This document shows positions 25,776 through 36,118 of a stretch of 64,000 nt of DNA, one piece after another. The DNA comes from Peptoniphilaceae bacterium (GTDB lineage: Bacteria; Bacillota; Clostridia; Tissierellales; Peptoniphilaceae). Each line of letters starts with the position of its first letter. The first letter of the stretch is position 1. The stretch covers positions 1 to 64,000 of the forward strand of contig CABJAE010000008.1 in assembly GCA_902363535.1 (NCBI GenBank), in the 5' to 3' direction. Both the position numbers and the translations under genes were made by a program. The notes beneath the pieces were generated by a model that saw nothing but the letters and a program-made list of their open reading frames with translations, was not told the DNA's origin and made no database searches.

Positions 25776-27746
25776 CTAACTGATTTGTGCGCCGGATTTT
25801 AATTGTTCCATGGTGGTGGCCAGGGACAATTTTCCGTCTTCATCTTCCGCCGCAAGTAGCATGCCTTGGGACAGAACGCCGCGCAGTTTCGTGGGCTTTA
25901 AGTTGGCCAAAAGCAAGATTTGTTTGCCCGTGAGCTCTTCTTTCGTGTAATATTCCTTGATGCTGGAGCAGATGACCCGCTTTTCGCCGCCGACGCTGAG
26001 ATTTAATACATAGAGGCGATCGGCATTGGGGTGATCTTCCACGGAATCCACGGTGGCGACGCGAATGTCCAATTTATCGAAGTCGTCGATGGTGATTTCA
26101 GGCTTCAGATCCAAGGCTTCCTCTTCTTCCACCGCTTCGCCTTTGGCGAGTTTTTCCGCCTTCCGCTTTTCAATGAGGGCGTGGTTGGCGTCCCAGAGGC
26201 GCTTCGTTTCTTCTTCGATGTCCAGGCGCGGGAAGATGATCTTCTTTTCGCCCACGTGTTTGCCCGGTTCCAGAAGGCCCCAGCGCGTGGCGTCTTCCGC
26301 TTCGAATTCTTTCGTCGCCGTAATTTGTTCGGCGATGGAGATGGCCGTGTTGTTCATAAAGAAGGACAGAAGGATGGAGACGATGCGCAAGGATTCCGCC
26401 AAATTGTAGAGAACCGTATCAAGCCGTTTCTTTTCGTCTTCGCCGCCCTTGGCCAAGACCCACGGTTCGTTTTCGTCCACATACTTGTTGCTGCGGCGAA
26501 CCAATGTCCAAATGGCTTCCAGAGCTGTGGAGAATTGGTAGGTTCCCATTTCTTTTTCCAGCTCGCCCCAAATGCTCACGGCCAAGTCCTTTAATTCCTT
26601 GTCCACGGCCGTTTCGTCGTGAGGTGCGGGAACGATGCCGTCGTTGTATTTTTCGATCATGGAGACGGTGCGGGACACCAAATTCCCCAAGTCGTTGGCC
26701 AAGTCGGAATTAAGGCGCTTCATAAAGCTTTGTACATTGAAGCTGCCGTCGTGGCCGAAAGAGAATTCCCGTAAGAGGAAGTATTTCAGGGCGTCGACGC
26801 CGTAAAGGTCGATAATGGGTTCGGGGTAAATAATATTGCCTTTGGACTTGCTCATTTTGTCGTCGTCGAAGAGAATCCAACCGTGGCCGAAGATTTGCTT
26901 CGGCAGGGGCAGATCCAGTGCCATAAGCATGGCGGGCCAAATAATGGTGTGGAAACGCATAATTTCCTTGCCTACCAAGTGCACATCCGCCGGCCAGAAG
27001 TTTTTAAATTTCTCGTCGTCGGTGCCCAAGCCCGCGCCGGTGAGGTAGCAGGACAGGGCGTCGATCCAGACATAGATGACGTGTTTGTCGTCAAAGGGAA
27101 CGGGAACGCCCCAGTCGAATGTGGAGCGGGTGACGGACAAATCGTCCAGGCCGTCTTTTAAGAAAGAGTTGATCATTTCGCTCTTTCGATAGGCCGGTTG
27201 AATAAATTCCGGATGATCTTCGTAGTATTGAAGGAGCTTGTCCCGGTATTCGGAGAGGCGGAAGAAATAGCTTTCTTCGTGTTGCAAATGGGTTTCGCGG
27301 CCGCAGTCCGGGCACAAATGGCCTTCCAGCAATTGGGATTCGGCCCAGAAGGATTCGCAGGGCGTGCAGTAGTAGCCTTCGTATTCGCCTTTATAGATTT
27401 CGCCCTTGTCGTAGAGCTTTTGGAACAACGCCTGCACGTTTTTTTCGTGTTGGGGATCCGTGGAGCGCACAAAGGAATCGTAATGGATGTCCATGGTCTT
27501 CCACAAAGCCTTGGTATCGTCGACAATGGCATCGATGTATTCCAAGGGTTCCTTGCCGGCTTCCTTGGCCTTTTCCTGAATCTTTTGGCCGTGTTCGTCG
27601 GTTCCCGTGGTAAACAAGACATTGTAGCCTTGCAGGGTTTTAAAACGCTTCACCGCATCGGCAGCCACGGTGCAGTAGGTGTGGCCGATGTGTAGATTGT
27701 CGCTGGGGTAATAAATGGGCGTTGTAACGTAAAAGTTCTTTGACAT
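25776..27746 (-). CDS. metG: Methionyl-tRNA synthetase
   Basis: This 656-residue class I synthetase charges tRNA-Met. The HIGH box is HIGH in NLHIGHTYC, the KMSKS box is DKMSKSKGN, and a zinc knuckle CTPC...CPDC is inserted in the connective domain. A C-terminal Trbp111-like tRNA-binding domain (about 555-656) is fused, as is usual in Firmicutes. I start at ATG 27746 behind AAGGAGG instead of 23 codons upstream. No T-box leader was found in front. Confidence 0.96.
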   Translation of the reverse strand: MSKNFYVTTPIYYPSDNLHIGHTYCTVAADAVKRFKTLQGYNVLFTTGTDEHGQKIQEKAKEAGKEPLEYIDAIVDDTKALWKTMDIHYDSFVRSTDPQHEKNVQALFQKLYDKGEIYKGEYEGYYCTPCESFWAESQLLEGHLCPDCGRETHLQHEESYFFRLSEYRDKLLQYYEDHPEFIQPAYRKSEMINSFLKDGLDDLSVTRSTFDWGVPVPFDDKHVIYVWIDALSCYLTGAGLGTDDEKFKNFWPADVHLVGKEIMRFHTIIWPAMLMALDLPLPKQIFGHGWILFDDDKMSKSKGNIIYPEPIIDLYGVDALKYFLLREFSFGHDGSFNVQSFMKRLNSDLANDLGNLVSRTVSMIEKYNDGIVPAPHDETAVDKELKDLAVSIWGELEKEMGTYQFSTALEAIWTLVRRSNKYVDENEPWVLAKGGEDEKKRLDTVLYNLAESLRIVSILLSFFMNNTAISIAEQITATKEFEAEDATRWGLLEPGKHVGEKKIIFPRLDIEEETKRLWDANHALIEKRKAEKLAKGEAVEEEEALDLKPEITIDDFDKLDIRVATVDSVEDHPNADRLYVLNLSVGGEKRVICSSIKEYYTKEELTGKQILLLANLKPTKLRGVLSQGMLLAAEDEDGKLSLATTMEQLKSGAQIS

Positions 27747-27814
27747 GTATGCCTCCTTGCATATAGATGATATGCTCGACCATAGAGGATGGCCGAAAAA
27801 AATTTCTTGTAACA

Positions 27815-27843
27815 ATTATACTATCAAGACAAGTTCTGCGCAA
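27815..27843 (-). promoter_or_regulatory. Probable promoter of the metG operon
   Basis: On the minus strand TTGCGC, a 17-base spacer and TATAAT (27815-27820). It lies about 70 bases before the metG start. Confidence 0.65.
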
Positions 27844-27923
27844 TAAACCCTCGTCATGCTATACTTTTTATCCCCCCGGCTAAATACCACTCGCCCAATG
27901 AGTCCCGCGCCTTTCTTCCATGC

Positions 27924-27959
27924 AAAAAGCGACGGATGCATTCCATCCGTCGCTTTTTT
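27924..27959 (-). terminator. Terminator of the YitT-family gene
   Basis: AAAAGCGACGGATG and CATCCGTCGCTTTTTT pair almost perfectly just after the stop codon. Confidence 0.9.
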
Positions 27960-27962
27960 GTC

Positions 27963-28619
27963 TTATGCATTTTTCTCTATGCCGCCTTGGCTTACTTGCC
28001 AAGCCGGTGCCTTCATCTTCAGTTCGAACTGGCCGACTAAGTAAGACGAAACAATGGTCGTCATAAAGGAAAAGACCAGTCGACTCGGCGCGATGTAGCT
28101 TAAGGATAAAGCCAACACCACGGCGTCGGTAAAGAAGTAGGCGCGGGAAATGGGCCACTTTAATTTTTTCGAGATGACCATGGCCAGGGCGTCGTCGCCG
28201 CCGGCGCAGCCCCCGGCTGTCACGGCAATGCCGCAGCCGCAGCCGATAAAGATCCCGCCGGCAAGGGCGGCGAGAGCGGGCAAATGGTACAAATTGGGAA
28301 GGACCGGGCCCATAAAGTTAAAGATCCAATAGAATCCGGAAAAGCCCAAGGTGGCCACCGCCGACTTCTTTAAGAAGCGGGCACCCAACATGGAAAAGCC
28401 CAATGCGTAGCACAAGCCGTCCAGTATGGGCGAAACGTAAGCCAGGTTCATGCCCACGACTTTTTTCAAAAACAGGCCCAGGCCCAAGACGCCCCCCTCG
28501 GTTATTTGAGCGGGCTCGTGGACATTGACTACGCCGAAGGCCATAATGGCGCAGCCCAACATAATTTTAAGGAATTCTTTCTTCGTTAATCCCAGGTTTC
28601 TCAGCAAAGAACTGAGCAT
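27963..28619 (-). CDS. YitT-family membrane protein
   Basis: This 218-residue polytopic membrane protein (about five to six helices) fits the YitT/DUF161 family: GVVNVHEPAQITEGGVLGLG, a glycine-rich GGIFIGCGCGIAVTAGGCAG and DALAM. The DUF2179 C-terminal domain of longer YitT proteins is absent. ATG 28619 is eight bases after AGGAG; a GTG three codons earlier is less likely. Function is unknown. It is a single-gene unit. Confidence 0.83.
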   Translation of the reverse strand: MLSSLLRNLGLTKKEFLKIMLGCAIMAFGVVNVHEPAQITEGGVLGLGLFLKKVVGMNLAYVSPILDGLCYALGFSMLGARFLKKSAVATLGFSGFYWIFNFMGPVLPNLYHLPALAALAGGIFIGCGCGIAVTAGGCAGGDDALAMVISKKLKWPISRAYFFTDAVVLALSLSYIAPSRLVFSFMTTIVSSYLVGQFELKMKAPAWQVSQGGIEKNA

Positions 28620-28934
28620 AAATGTCACTCCTAATTCGACGATTAGGGAACCAAAAAAAGACTGCCGCCTTAGGTTCTCCTAAATTCGCAATCTTCGGAT
28701 GGTGTCGATGCTTTTTGTTTTGCTGATTTTTTCTTATAAAAACTCTGAGCCAACAGATGTGCTTAACGGCTCGAAAAATCCCACATCAGGCACTTTTCGA
28801 ACACTCATCGCATACCCTGCATCAGATAAAAACTACCGATCGAATCGGTAACCACCGTAATCAAACAGCACTATCGCAAATAGTTTATCACATCAGCGAT
28901 CTTTATTCAATCGTCTGTGTCGACGGAAAGAGAA
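28620..28934. other. Intergenic region between yitT-like gene and tex
   Basis: No gene is supported here. On the minus strand the leader of the YitT-like gene has an imperfect inverted repeat (about 28640-28680, TTAGGAGAACC with GGTTCCCTAA) separated by a T-run, which could be a weak attenuator. The remainder shows nothing recognisable. Confidence 0.4.
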
Positions 28935-28957
28935 AAGCGGGGATTTCTCCCCGCTTC
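28935..28957 (-). terminator. Terminator of tex
   Basis: AAGCGGGG and CCCCGCTT pair around a short loop directly after the stop codon; the T-run is weak. Confidence 0.7.
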
Positions 28958-28959
28958 AA

Positions 28960-31023
28960 TTACTCCTTTATATCCAAGGAAATCCTTCCGCGCTCTTTGT
29001 CCACTTTTTCGATGACTACCTTCATGCGGTCGCCGACTTTTAAAAGATTATAGATGGCGGTATTTCTCTTGCCCTTCATTTTTGAAATGTGCAGCAGGCC
29101 TTCTTTCTTTACGCCGATGTCAATAAAGGCGCCGAAGTCCACGACATTTTTCACCACGCCTTCCAGCTCCAGGCCGGGCACCAATTCTTCCATGGTGAGG
29201 GCCGAACGGCGCAGGCCCACATCTTCCGTATCGCCTCGCGGATCGCGGCCGGGTTTTTCCAATTCTTTGCGAATGTCTTCCACGGTAAAGGCCCCTGCTC
29301 CGGCTAGTTTTTCCTTTTCCTCGTCGGTGAGGCTTTCTTCCCTCAGGATCAATTCCGCCAAATCGTAGGATTCCGGGTGGACGCCGGTGCGGTCCAAGAT
29401 GTTTTCGCCGTTTTGTATGCGTAAAAAGCCCGCCGATTGCTCAAAGGCCTTTTCGCCCAGGCCCTTTACCTTTTTTATCTCCCGGCGATTTTTAAAGGCC
29501 CCTTCGCTTTCTCGATAGGCCACGATGTTTTTCGCGAGGTTCGGCCCGATCCCCGCCACAAAGCGCAGAAGGGAGGGCGATGCGGAATTAATGTCCACGC
29601 CCACTTCGTTGACGGCGCCTTCCACTACGCCCTGCAGGCGATCGTCCAGGGCTTTTTTATCCAGATCGTGTTGGTACTGGCCCACGCCGATGTGGCGCGG
29701 CTCGATTTTCACGAGCTCCGCCAAGGGATCCTGAAGGCGTCTCGCGATGGAAATGGCGCCCCGCACGGTGACGTCTAAATCGGGAAATTCTTCGATACCC
29801 AGCTCCGATGCGGAGTAAATGCTGGCGCCGTCTTCGCTTACCACGGCGTAAGCCACGTCCCAGTTTTTCTCCTCGATGAGATTCGAGACGAATTGCTCCG
29901 TTTCGTAGCTCGCCGTGCCGCTGCCGATGGAAATAAATTTCACGCCGTGCTTTAGGACAAGCCGCTCAATGATTTTTTTCGCCTCTTCCACTCTCGCCTT
30001 CGGCGGCGCGGGATAGATGACGGCGTTGTCTAAAAACTTTCCGTTTTCATCCACCACGGCCACTTTGCAACCCGTGCGGTAGCCCGGGTCCAGGCCCAAG
30101 ACCACGTAATGGCCCAGTGGCGGCATAAGAAGAAGAGGCTTTAAATTTTGTGCAAAGACCTCGATGGCATCGGCCTCCGCCCGCTCTTTTAAATCCCGAC
30201 GAATTTCACGCTCCAATGAGGGAAAGAGGAGTCGCTTAAAGGCATCTTCCGCCATGGGAAGAAAGGCGGCACGCTTTTCCTCGGAAGGACCGGCGACCTG
30301 CACGATCATGGAGATCAGCGCCTCTTCGCCGCACTGAATCTTCACCTTGACGGCGCCTTCCGCTTCCCCGCGATTTATGGCGAGAATGTTGTGATTTTTT
30401 ACATCCTTTAAAGGTGCGGTGAAGTCCCCGTACATGGCATAGGCGGGATTCGCCTCCTTGCCTTCTTCCGTGATGAGGGCGCCTCGCCGCCACAGGTAGC
30501 TTTTCAACAAGCGGCGCACCTTGGCATCGTTTGCTACGGCCTCCGCCACGATGTCGCTGACGCCCGGGAGAATTTCTTCTCGCTCAAGGCCTTCAAAGGC
30601 GTCCACGGCGTCTTCAAAATCCTTTAAGGATGCGTCGGACAAAAAGTTTTCCGCCAAGGGCCCCAGACCCTTTTCCATGGCATCTGTGGCGCGGGTTCTC
30701 CGCTTGGGTTTGTAGGGGCGATACAAATCTTCCAAGGTCTGCATGTCCCAGGTAGTGTCGATGGCCGCCCTTAATTCCTCGGTGAGCTTGCCCTGGCTTT
30801 CGATGGTGTTTAACACCGTCTGCCTACGGTCTTCCACCTTTTCCAGTTCTTTTTTTCGACCTTCGATCTTACGAAGGGTCTCGTCTTCGATGCCGCCGGT
30901 CACTTCCTTTCGGTAGCGGGCGATAAAGGGCACGGTATTGCCCTCGTCCAAAAGTTTCAGCGTGGCGTCCATTTGCTCCGGGGCGATGTGAAATTCCCCG
31001 GCTAATATCCTTCCGATGGTCAT
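28960..31023 (-). CDS. tex: Tex-family RNA-binding protein
   Basis: This 687-residue protein matches Tex/YhgF: helical N-terminal region with VPFIARYRKEVTGGI and LYRPYKPKRRTRA, a YqgF/RNase H-like domain (VVLGLDPGYRTGCKVAVVD), helix-hairpin-helix repeats and a C-terminal S1 domain (VVDFGAFIDIGVKKEGLLH). Tex binds RNA and has been linked to transcription and to expression of toxins in some bacteria. It is slightly shorter than the usual 710-780 residues but shows all domains. It is separated from prfB by a terminator. Confidence 0.93.
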   Translation of the reverse strand: MTIGRILAGEFHIAPEQMDATLKLLDEGNTVPFIARYRKEVTGGIEDETLRKIEGRKKELEKVEDRRQTVLNTIESQGKLTEELRAAIDTTWDMQTLEDLYRPYKPKRRTRATDAMEKGLGPLAENFLSDASLKDFEDAVDAFEGLEREEILPGVSDIVAEAVANDAKVRRLLKSYLWRRGALITEEGKEANPAYAMYGDFTAPLKDVKNHNILAINRGEAEGAVKVKIQCGEEALISMIVQVAGPSEEKRAAFLPMAEDAFKRLLFPSLEREIRRDLKERAEADAIEVFAQNLKPLLLMPPLGHYVVLGLDPGYRTGCKVAVVDENGKFLDNAVIYPAPPKARVEEAKKIIERLVLKHGVKFISIGSGTASYETEQFVSNLIEEKNWDVAYAVVSEDGASIYSASELGIEEFPDLDVTVRGAISIARRLQDPLAELVKIEPRHIGVGQYQHDLDKKALDDRLQGVVEGAVNEVGVDINSASPSLLRFVAGIGPNLAKNIVAYRESEGAFKNRREIKKVKGLGEKAFEQSAGFLRIQNGENILDRTGVHPESYDLAELILREESLTDEEKEKLAGAGAFTVEDIRKELEKPGRDPRGDTEDVGLRRSALTMEELVPGLELEGVVKNVVDFGAFIDIGVKKEGLLHISKMKGKRNTAIYNLLKVGDRMKVVIEKVDKERGRISLDIKE

Positions 31024-31037
31024 GGTTCCTCCATTTA

Positions 31038-31060
31038 AAAAGAGAGGGCAAGCCTCTCTT
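31038..31060 (-). terminator. Terminator of the secA-prfB unit
   Basis: AGAGAGG and CCTCTCT pair; on the minus strand TTTTT follows the stem, 20 bases past the prfB stop. Confidence 0.8.
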
Positions 31061-31079
31061 CTTATTCTCTATTCGTGAT

Positions 31080-32189
31080 TTATGCTTCCGCTTTGTCTTC
31101 CAGGTAGGCATTTATGAAGGGATCCAAATCCCCGTCCATGACGCGACTCACATCGCCCATTTCAAAGCCGGTGCGATGGTCTTTCACCATGGTGTAGGGT
31201 TGGAAGACGTAGGAGCGGATCTGAGAACCCCAGGCGATTTGGGAATAGTTCCCCGCCAAGTCCTCGATCTTTTCCTTTTGTTCCTCTTCTTTTAATGCCA
31301 CGAGTTTGGCCTGAAGCATTTTCATGGCCTGCTCGCGGTTTTGAATTTGACTGCGCTCGTTTTGACATTGCACCACGATGCCCGTGGGGATGTGGGTAAT
31401 GCGCACGGCGGAGTCGGTGGTGTTGACGTGTTGGCCGCCGGCCCCGGAGGAGCGGTAGGTGTCGATTTTTAAATCTTCCTGATTGATTTCCACATCCGTA
31501 TTGTCGTCCAGTTCCGGATAGACGTCCACGGAAGTAAAAGAAGTGTGGCGTTTTTTCGCCGCGTCAAAGGGCGAAATGCGCACCAGGCGGTGCACGCCTT
31601 TTTCCGACTTCAAATAGCCGTAGGCGTGGGGACCGGAGATCAGAAGCGTGGCCGATTTAATTCCCGCTTCGTCCTCTTCCAGCATGTCCAGCACTTCCAC
31701 GGAATAGCCCTTGCCTTCGGCGTAGCGCGTATACATTCTTAAAAGCATATTCGCCCAGTCTTGGGCCTCCGTGCCGCCGGCGCCGGCGTGAATGGCGAGA
31801 ATGGCATTGTTCGTGTCGTACTCGCCGTTTAAAAGGGTTTGGATTTTAAAATCGTGGGCCTTTTTTTCAATGGCATCGAGGCTTTTCTTAAACTGATCGT
31901 AGAAACTGAAGTCGTCCTCTTCTTCCATAAGCTCCAACATCACTGCCGACTCTTCCATGGCCTCCATGAGCTCGTCGTAGACGTCGGTGCGGGATTTCAG
32001 GGCGTTTTGCTCGCGGATCACTTTTTGCGCCGCTTCGGAATCGTCCCAAAAGCCGGGCTCCATGGTTTTTTCCGTTAAAGCACGATTCTTTTCCTTCAAG
32101 CCGTCGATGTCGATGCTCTTCGCCAGTCGATCCACCAGCTCTTCAACCGCTTCCAGTCGACCCCGATCCAAAAATAAATTTTGCTCCAT
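31080..32189 (-). CDS. prfB: Peptide chain release factor 2
   Basis: This 369-residue factor ends translation at UGA and UAA. The stop-recognition motif SPF is in RISPFDAAKKRHTSF and the catalytic GGQ in SSGAGGQHVNTTDSAVRI. ATG 32189 follows AAAGGA. The reading frame is continuous from the start, so the programmed +1 frameshift found early in many prfB genes is absent. It starts just past the secA stop, a common pairing. Confidence 0.95.
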   Translation of the reverse strand: MEQNLFLDRGRLEAVEELVDRLAKSIDIDGLKEKNRALTEKTMEPGFWDDSEAAQKVIREQNALKSRTDVYDELMEAMEESAVMLELMEEEDDFSFYDQFKKSLDAIEKKAHDFKIQTLLNGEYDTNNAILAIHAGAGGTEAQDWANMLLRMYTRYAEGKGYSVEVLDMLEEDEAGIKSATLLISGPHAYGYLKSEKGVHRLVRISPFDAAKKRHTSFTSVDVYPELDDNTDVEINQEDLKIDTYRSSGAGGQHVNTTDSAVRITHIPTGIVVQCQNERSQIQNREQAMKMLQAKLVALKEEEQKEKIEDLAGNYSQIAWGSQIRSYVFQPYTMVKDHRTGFEMGDVSRVMDGDLDPFINAYLEDKAEA

Positions 32190-32206
32190 AGGGTTCCTTT
32201 CCGGAC

Positions 32207-34945
32207 TTAGGCGTTTTTGCCGCAGCAGTGCTTGTACTTCTTTCCGCTGCCGCAGGGGCAAGGATCGTTGCGACCGATTTTCTTTTCCGTGCGGCGAATG
32301 GGTTCTTGTACGCCGCTGTCGGGATTCACGGTCTTCACTTCCTTGGCCACTTGTTTCCGTTCCATCTTTTCGGGGTTTTGAACGTGGAACATAATGCGCA
32401 CGGTTTCTTCCCGAATGCTTTCGTTCATGGCTTCAAACATATCGAAGCCTTCTTCCGCATAGGCGCGGACCGGGTCGATTTGGCCTACGGCTCTTAAGCC
32501 GATCCCTTGACGCAATTGATCCATGGCGTCGATGTGATCCATCCAGCGTTGGTCGACAACTCTGAGCAGAACCACCCGTTCCACTTCGCGGAAGGCTTCT
32601 TCGCCGAATTCTTCCACCTTTTTGGCGTAAGCTTCCTTGGCTTCTTCCTTCATAAAGCGCTTGATTTCGTCGGCACTCGCCGTTTCGTGGCCGTCCATAA
32701 AGTCTTCGTCGAAATCGAAGGCGGCACGGCCGAAGCGGTAGATGCTTTCGTAGTCGATGTATTTTTCGTGTTTGTCGTTGACCTTGACGTTAAAGTCCAC
32801 GGTATCGTTGATTAAATCTTCCGTCATGGCGGCGATGTCGCCGGAAAGGTCGTCGCCCTTCAATACTTTTTCACGTTCGGTATAGATGACTTCCCGTTGC
32901 TTGTTCATGACGTCGTCGTATTGCAAGACGTTTTTACGAATACTGAAGTTGTTGCCTTCAACCTTTCGTTGGGCCGATTCGATGAGGCGGGTGAGCATTT
33001 TCGCTTCGATGGGTTCGTCTTCCGGGGCGTCGATGCCGTCCATGACCTTTTTAAAGCGGTCGCCGGCAAAGAGGCGGATGACGTCGTCTTCGGCGGAAAT
33101 GTAGAACTTCGTGCTACCCTTATCCCCTTGACGACCGGAACGGCCGCGCAATTGATTGTCGATACGACGGGATTCGTGGCGTTCGGTACCGATAATGTGC
33201 AGGCCGCCGGCGGCGATGACCTTTTCTTTTTCGGAGTCGGTTTCCACCTTGATTTCGTCGCGCAGATCGCTGAAGCGCTTTCTTGCCGCCAAGATTTCTT
33301 CGTCGTCGGTTTCGAAATAGCTGTCCGCCGCTTCGATCATTTCGTCTTCAAAGCCTTCTCTGGCCATTTTTTCCTTGGCCATGTACTCGGGATTGCCCCC
33401 GAGGACGATGTCGGTCCCACGACCGGCCATGTTGGTGGCGATGGTCACGGCGCCATAGCGACCGGCTTGGGCGACGATTTCGGACTCTTGTCTGTGGCGC
33501 TTCGCATTCAATACCTTGTGGGGAATGCCGCGCTTTTTAAGATAAGACGAAAGTTTTTCCGACTTTTCGATGGATACGGTACCCACGAGGATCGGTTGGC
33601 CCGTAGCGTGGCGAAGAGCGATTTCGTCGGCCACGGCGCGGAATTTCGCGTCTTCCGAGCGATAAATGGCGTCGTCTTGGTCCTCACGGATGACTTCTTT
33701 GTTGGTGGGAATTTCCACGACGTCGATGTTGTAGATTTCTCTGAATTCCGATTCTTCCGTCATAGCGGTCCCGGTCATGCCGGCGAGCTTTTTGTACATA
33801 CGGAAGAAGTTTTGGAAGGTAACCGTGGCCAGGGTTTTCGATTCGGCCCGCACTTCGATGCCTTCCTTCGCTTCGATGGCTTGGTGCAAGCCTTCGGAGT
33901 AGCGGCGGCCGTACATGAGACGACCGGTGAATTCGTCGACAATGATGATTTCACCGTCGTCCACCACGTAGTCGATGTCTTTGTGCATGGTACCCTGCGC
34001 CTTTAGGGCTTGGTGAATGTGGTGGAGAAGCTCGGTGTTGTCGGGATCGGTTAAATTGTCGATTCCGAAGTATTTTTCAGCCTTGCCTTGGCCGATTTCG
34101 GTCAAAGTGGCGGTCTTTTGCTTTTCGTCGATGACGTAGTCCACGGTTTCGTCGCGGAATTCGCGGTTAAAGCGGTCTTCCGCTTCTTCCGCCTGATCCT
34201 TGATTCGATAGCTCAAGGTGTCCACGAAATTTTTCGCTTGGGTGTACAGTTCCGTGGATTCATCCCCTTGACCGGAGATGATTAAGGGGGTACGGGCTTC
34301 GTCGATTAAGATCGAGTCCACTTCGTCCACGATGCAGTAATACAGTTCCCGTTGAACTTGATTTTCCTGATAGACAACCATATTGTCGCGAAGGTAGTCG
34401 AAGCCGAACTCGTTGTTGGTCCCGTAGGTAATGTCGGCGCCGTAGGCCACTTGCCGTTCTTCCGGCGTCATGTCGTGGAGAATACAGCCGACGGTCATGC
34501 CTAAGAAGGTATATACCTTGCCCATCCATTGCTTGTCACGCTCGGCCAAGTAGTCGTTGACCGTGACCACGTGGGCGCCCTTGCCGGCCAAGGCGTTTAA
34601 GTAGGCGGGCAGGGTGGCGACCAAGGTCTTCCCTTCACCGGTTTTCATTTCGGCGATACGGCCTTGGTGCAGTACGATCCCCCCGAGAATTTGCACGGGG
34701 AAGTGCTTCATCCCTAGAACCCGGTCGGCGGCTTCGCGAACCACGGCAAAGGCTTCGGGGAGGATGTCGTCGAGGCTTTCGCCGCCGGCCACACGGCCTT
34801 TAAACTCGGCGGTCTTTGCCTTTAATTCTTCATCGGTTAATTTTTGCATGGCACTGTCCAAAGCGAGGACTTTTTCCATGGTCGGGCGGATTTTTTTAAT
34901 CTCCCGACTGGAGTAGGTGCCGAATATTTTATCTAATAGAGACAT
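32207..34945 (-). CDS. secA: Preprotein translocase ATPase SecA
   Basis: This 912-residue motor drives export through Sec[22 protein letters not shown] holds Walker [16 protein letters not shown] the DEAD-box element, and helicase motifs follow ([15 protein letters not shown]). The preprotein cross-linking, scaffold and wing domains are present. The C-terminal zinc site [13 protein letters not shown] binds SecB or the ribosome. It is full length. A promoter lies about 30 bases upstream. It is followed by prfB. Confidence 0.97.
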   Translation of the reverse strand: MSLLDKIFGTYSSREIKKIRPTMEKVLALDSAMQKLTDEELKAKTAEFKGRVAGGESLDDILPEAFAVVREAADRVLGMKHFPVQILGGIVLHQGRIAEMKTGEGKTLVATLPAYLNALAGKGAHVVTVNDYLAERDKQWMGKVYTFLGMTVGCILHDMTPEERQVAYGADITYGTNNEFGFDYLRDNMVVYQENQVQRELYYCIVDEVDSILIDEARTPLIISGQGDESTELYTQAKNFVDTLSYRIKDQAEEAEDRFNREFRDETVDYVIDEKQKTATLTEIGQGKAEKYFGIDNLTDPDNTELLHHIHQALKAQGTMHKDIDYVVDDGEIIIVDEFTGRLMYGRRYSEGLHQAIEAKEGIEVRAESKTLATVTFQNFFRMYKKLAGMTGTAMTEESEFREIYNIDVVEIPTNKEVIREDQDDAIYRSEDAKFRAVADEIALRHATGQPILVGTVSIEKSEKLSSYLKKRGIPHKVLNAKRHRQESEIVAQAGRYGAVTIATNMAGRGTDIVLGGNPEYMAKEKMAREGFEDEMIEAADSYFETDDEEILAARKRFSDLRDEIKVETDSEKEKVIAAGGLHIIGTERHESRRIDNQLRGRSGRQGDKGSTKFYISAEDDVIRLFAGDRFKKVMDGIDAPEDEPIEAKMLTRLIESAQRKVEGNNFSIRKNVLQYDDVMNKQREVIYTEREKVLKGDDLSGDIAAMTEDLINDTVDFNVKVNDKHEKYIDYESIYRFGRAAFDFDEDFMDGHETASADEIKRFMKEEAKEAYAKKVEEFGEEAFREVERVVLLRVVDQRWMDHIDAMDQLRQGIGLRAVGQIDPVRAYAEEGFDMFEAMNESIREETVRIMFHVQNPEKMERKQVAKEVKTVNPDSGVQEPIRRTEKKIGRNDPCPCGSGKKYKHCCGKNA

Positions 34946-34973
34946 TTATACACGTTCCTTTCACTAACTTTCT

Positions 34974-35002
34974 ATTTTAGCAAATCCGCCCGAATCCCGC
35001 AA
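34974..35002 (-). promoter_or_regulatory. Probable promoter of secA
   Basis: On the minus strand TTGCGG (34997-35002), a 17-base spacer and TAAAAT (34974-34979). Confidence 0.6.
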
Positions 35003-35024
35003 CGAATGGCGAATATTTCATCAT

Positions 35025-35270
35025 TTATTCACCTTCGTTTGAGGCGTCTTTCGGAAGATGGTGGACGATGGCCACCATTTTTTCTCCTTCTTTTATTTTC
35101 CTCACGCGCTTTTCAAAATCCATGCGCGCCATCCAAATGGTTCTGTCGCAGCCCATGCAGGCCAGTTTAATGTCCACGCCGGTGCGCAAAATCTTCCACA
35201 GATTTTCGCCGCAGGGATGGCCTTTTTTCAGTGTGACCACGTCGCCTTCTTCGTAATACAGTCGGTTCAT
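35025..35270 (-). CDS. DUF951 protein (YyzM-like)
   Basis: This 81-residue protein matches DUF951: GDVVTLKKGHPCGENLWKIL then IKLACMGCDRTIWM and FEKRVRKI. The conserved cysteines suggest a metal or redox site. In Firmicutes it usually sits beside mscS, as here (ATGA overlap with the mscS stop). Function is unknown. Confidence 0.9.
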   Translation of the reverse strand: MNRLYYEEGDVVTLKKGHPCGENLWKILRTGVDIKLACMGCDRTIWMARMDFEKRVRKIKEGEKMVAIVHHLPKDASNEGE

Positions 35271-36103
35271 TTCACCTCTCCTTTAAGGGGGCCCGCGTAA
35301 CGGGCGATGGGTATGCTGATGTTTTGTGCGTTCATGGCCTTGGCGATGGCCTTTCTCAGATCGTATTCCAAATCAAATTGATAGCGCGCTTCGTCCCAGG
35401 CCACCACGGTAATTTCGTAGCCGTTGGCGATAAAATCCGTCACGCCCCATACTTCCGTCGTGGCGTTGGGGTAAATCTCTTTTAAGGATTTTGCCGCGCC
35501 GTCGATGGCGGCAATCGCCCGATCCGGATCTTCGCTGCGGTCGATGGGCACCACGACTTTGGCCCGCTTTCTGCCCCGCCCACGATTGGTGACAATGCGT
35601 ATGGCGGAATTGGGGATGGTGTGCAAGGTGCCGTCGAAGTCGCGGATTACTGTGGCGCGAAAGCCCAGAGACGCCACGTAGCCTTTTTTATCGGCGCACT
35701 CCACGTACTCGCCCACGGCAAATTGGTCGTCAAAAATAATGAAAAAGCCGTTGAGAAAGTCTTTAATGATTTCCTGGGCGCCCATGGCAATGGCCAGAGA
35801 GCCGATCCCCGCCGTTGCGATTAAGGTGGATGTGTTTACCCGGCAGAGATTTAAAAAGATTAAAAGGGCCACGCCGTAGATGGCATATTTTGATGCGCTT
35901 CCCGCCAAATGGGTTAAGGTAATGACCCGCCGCTTGTTTCGCACCTCTTTTTGCTCCCGATTGGCGATGTACTTGCCCAGAGCCGTACCGATAAGGCTCA
36001 CGGCAATCCGCGATACAAAAAAGAGAATGATCCCCGAGAGGATTATGCCGGGAATGCTTAATTTCCCGGGCGCCGTAAATAAAAAGGCTTTGACTTCAGC
36101 CAT
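35267..36103 (-). CDS. MscS-family mechanosensitive channel
   Basis: This 278-residue membrane protein relieves turgor on osmotic downshock. Three membrane helices precede the pore helix (LIATAGIGSLAIAMGAQEII) and the beta domain (FFIIFDDQFAVGEYVE, then GTLHTIPNS). It resembles the YkuT/YggB small-conductance type. It is co-transcribed with the upstream DUF5711-like gene (15-base gap) and DUF951. It complements the osmolyte importer opuC elsewhere in the window. Confidence 0.93.
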   Translation of the reverse strand: MAEVKAFLFTAPGKLSIPGIILSGIILFFVSRIAVSLIGTALGKYIANREQKEVRNKRRVITLTHLAGSASKYAIYGVALLIFLNLCRVNTSTLIATAGIGSLAIAMGAQEIIKDFLNGFFIIFDDQFAVGEYVECADKKGYVASLGFRATVIRDFDGTLHTIPNSAIRIVTNRGRGRKRAKVVVPIDRSEDPDRAIAAIDGAAKSLKEIYPNATTEVWGVTDFIANGYEITVVAWDEARYQFDLEYDLRKAIAKAMNAQNISIPIARYAGPLKGEVK

Positions 36104-36118
36104 AACAACTCCCCTCTG

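Noticed and set aside
27747..27840. T-box leader before metG
   Set aside because: No AGGGTGG/T-box core or specifier hairpin could be found in the short leader.
32897..34006. A 369-codon open frame antisense to secA
   Set aside because: It mirrors secA codon structure in a GC-rich gene, has no ribosome site and no recognisable domain; long antisense frames occur throughout the core genes here.
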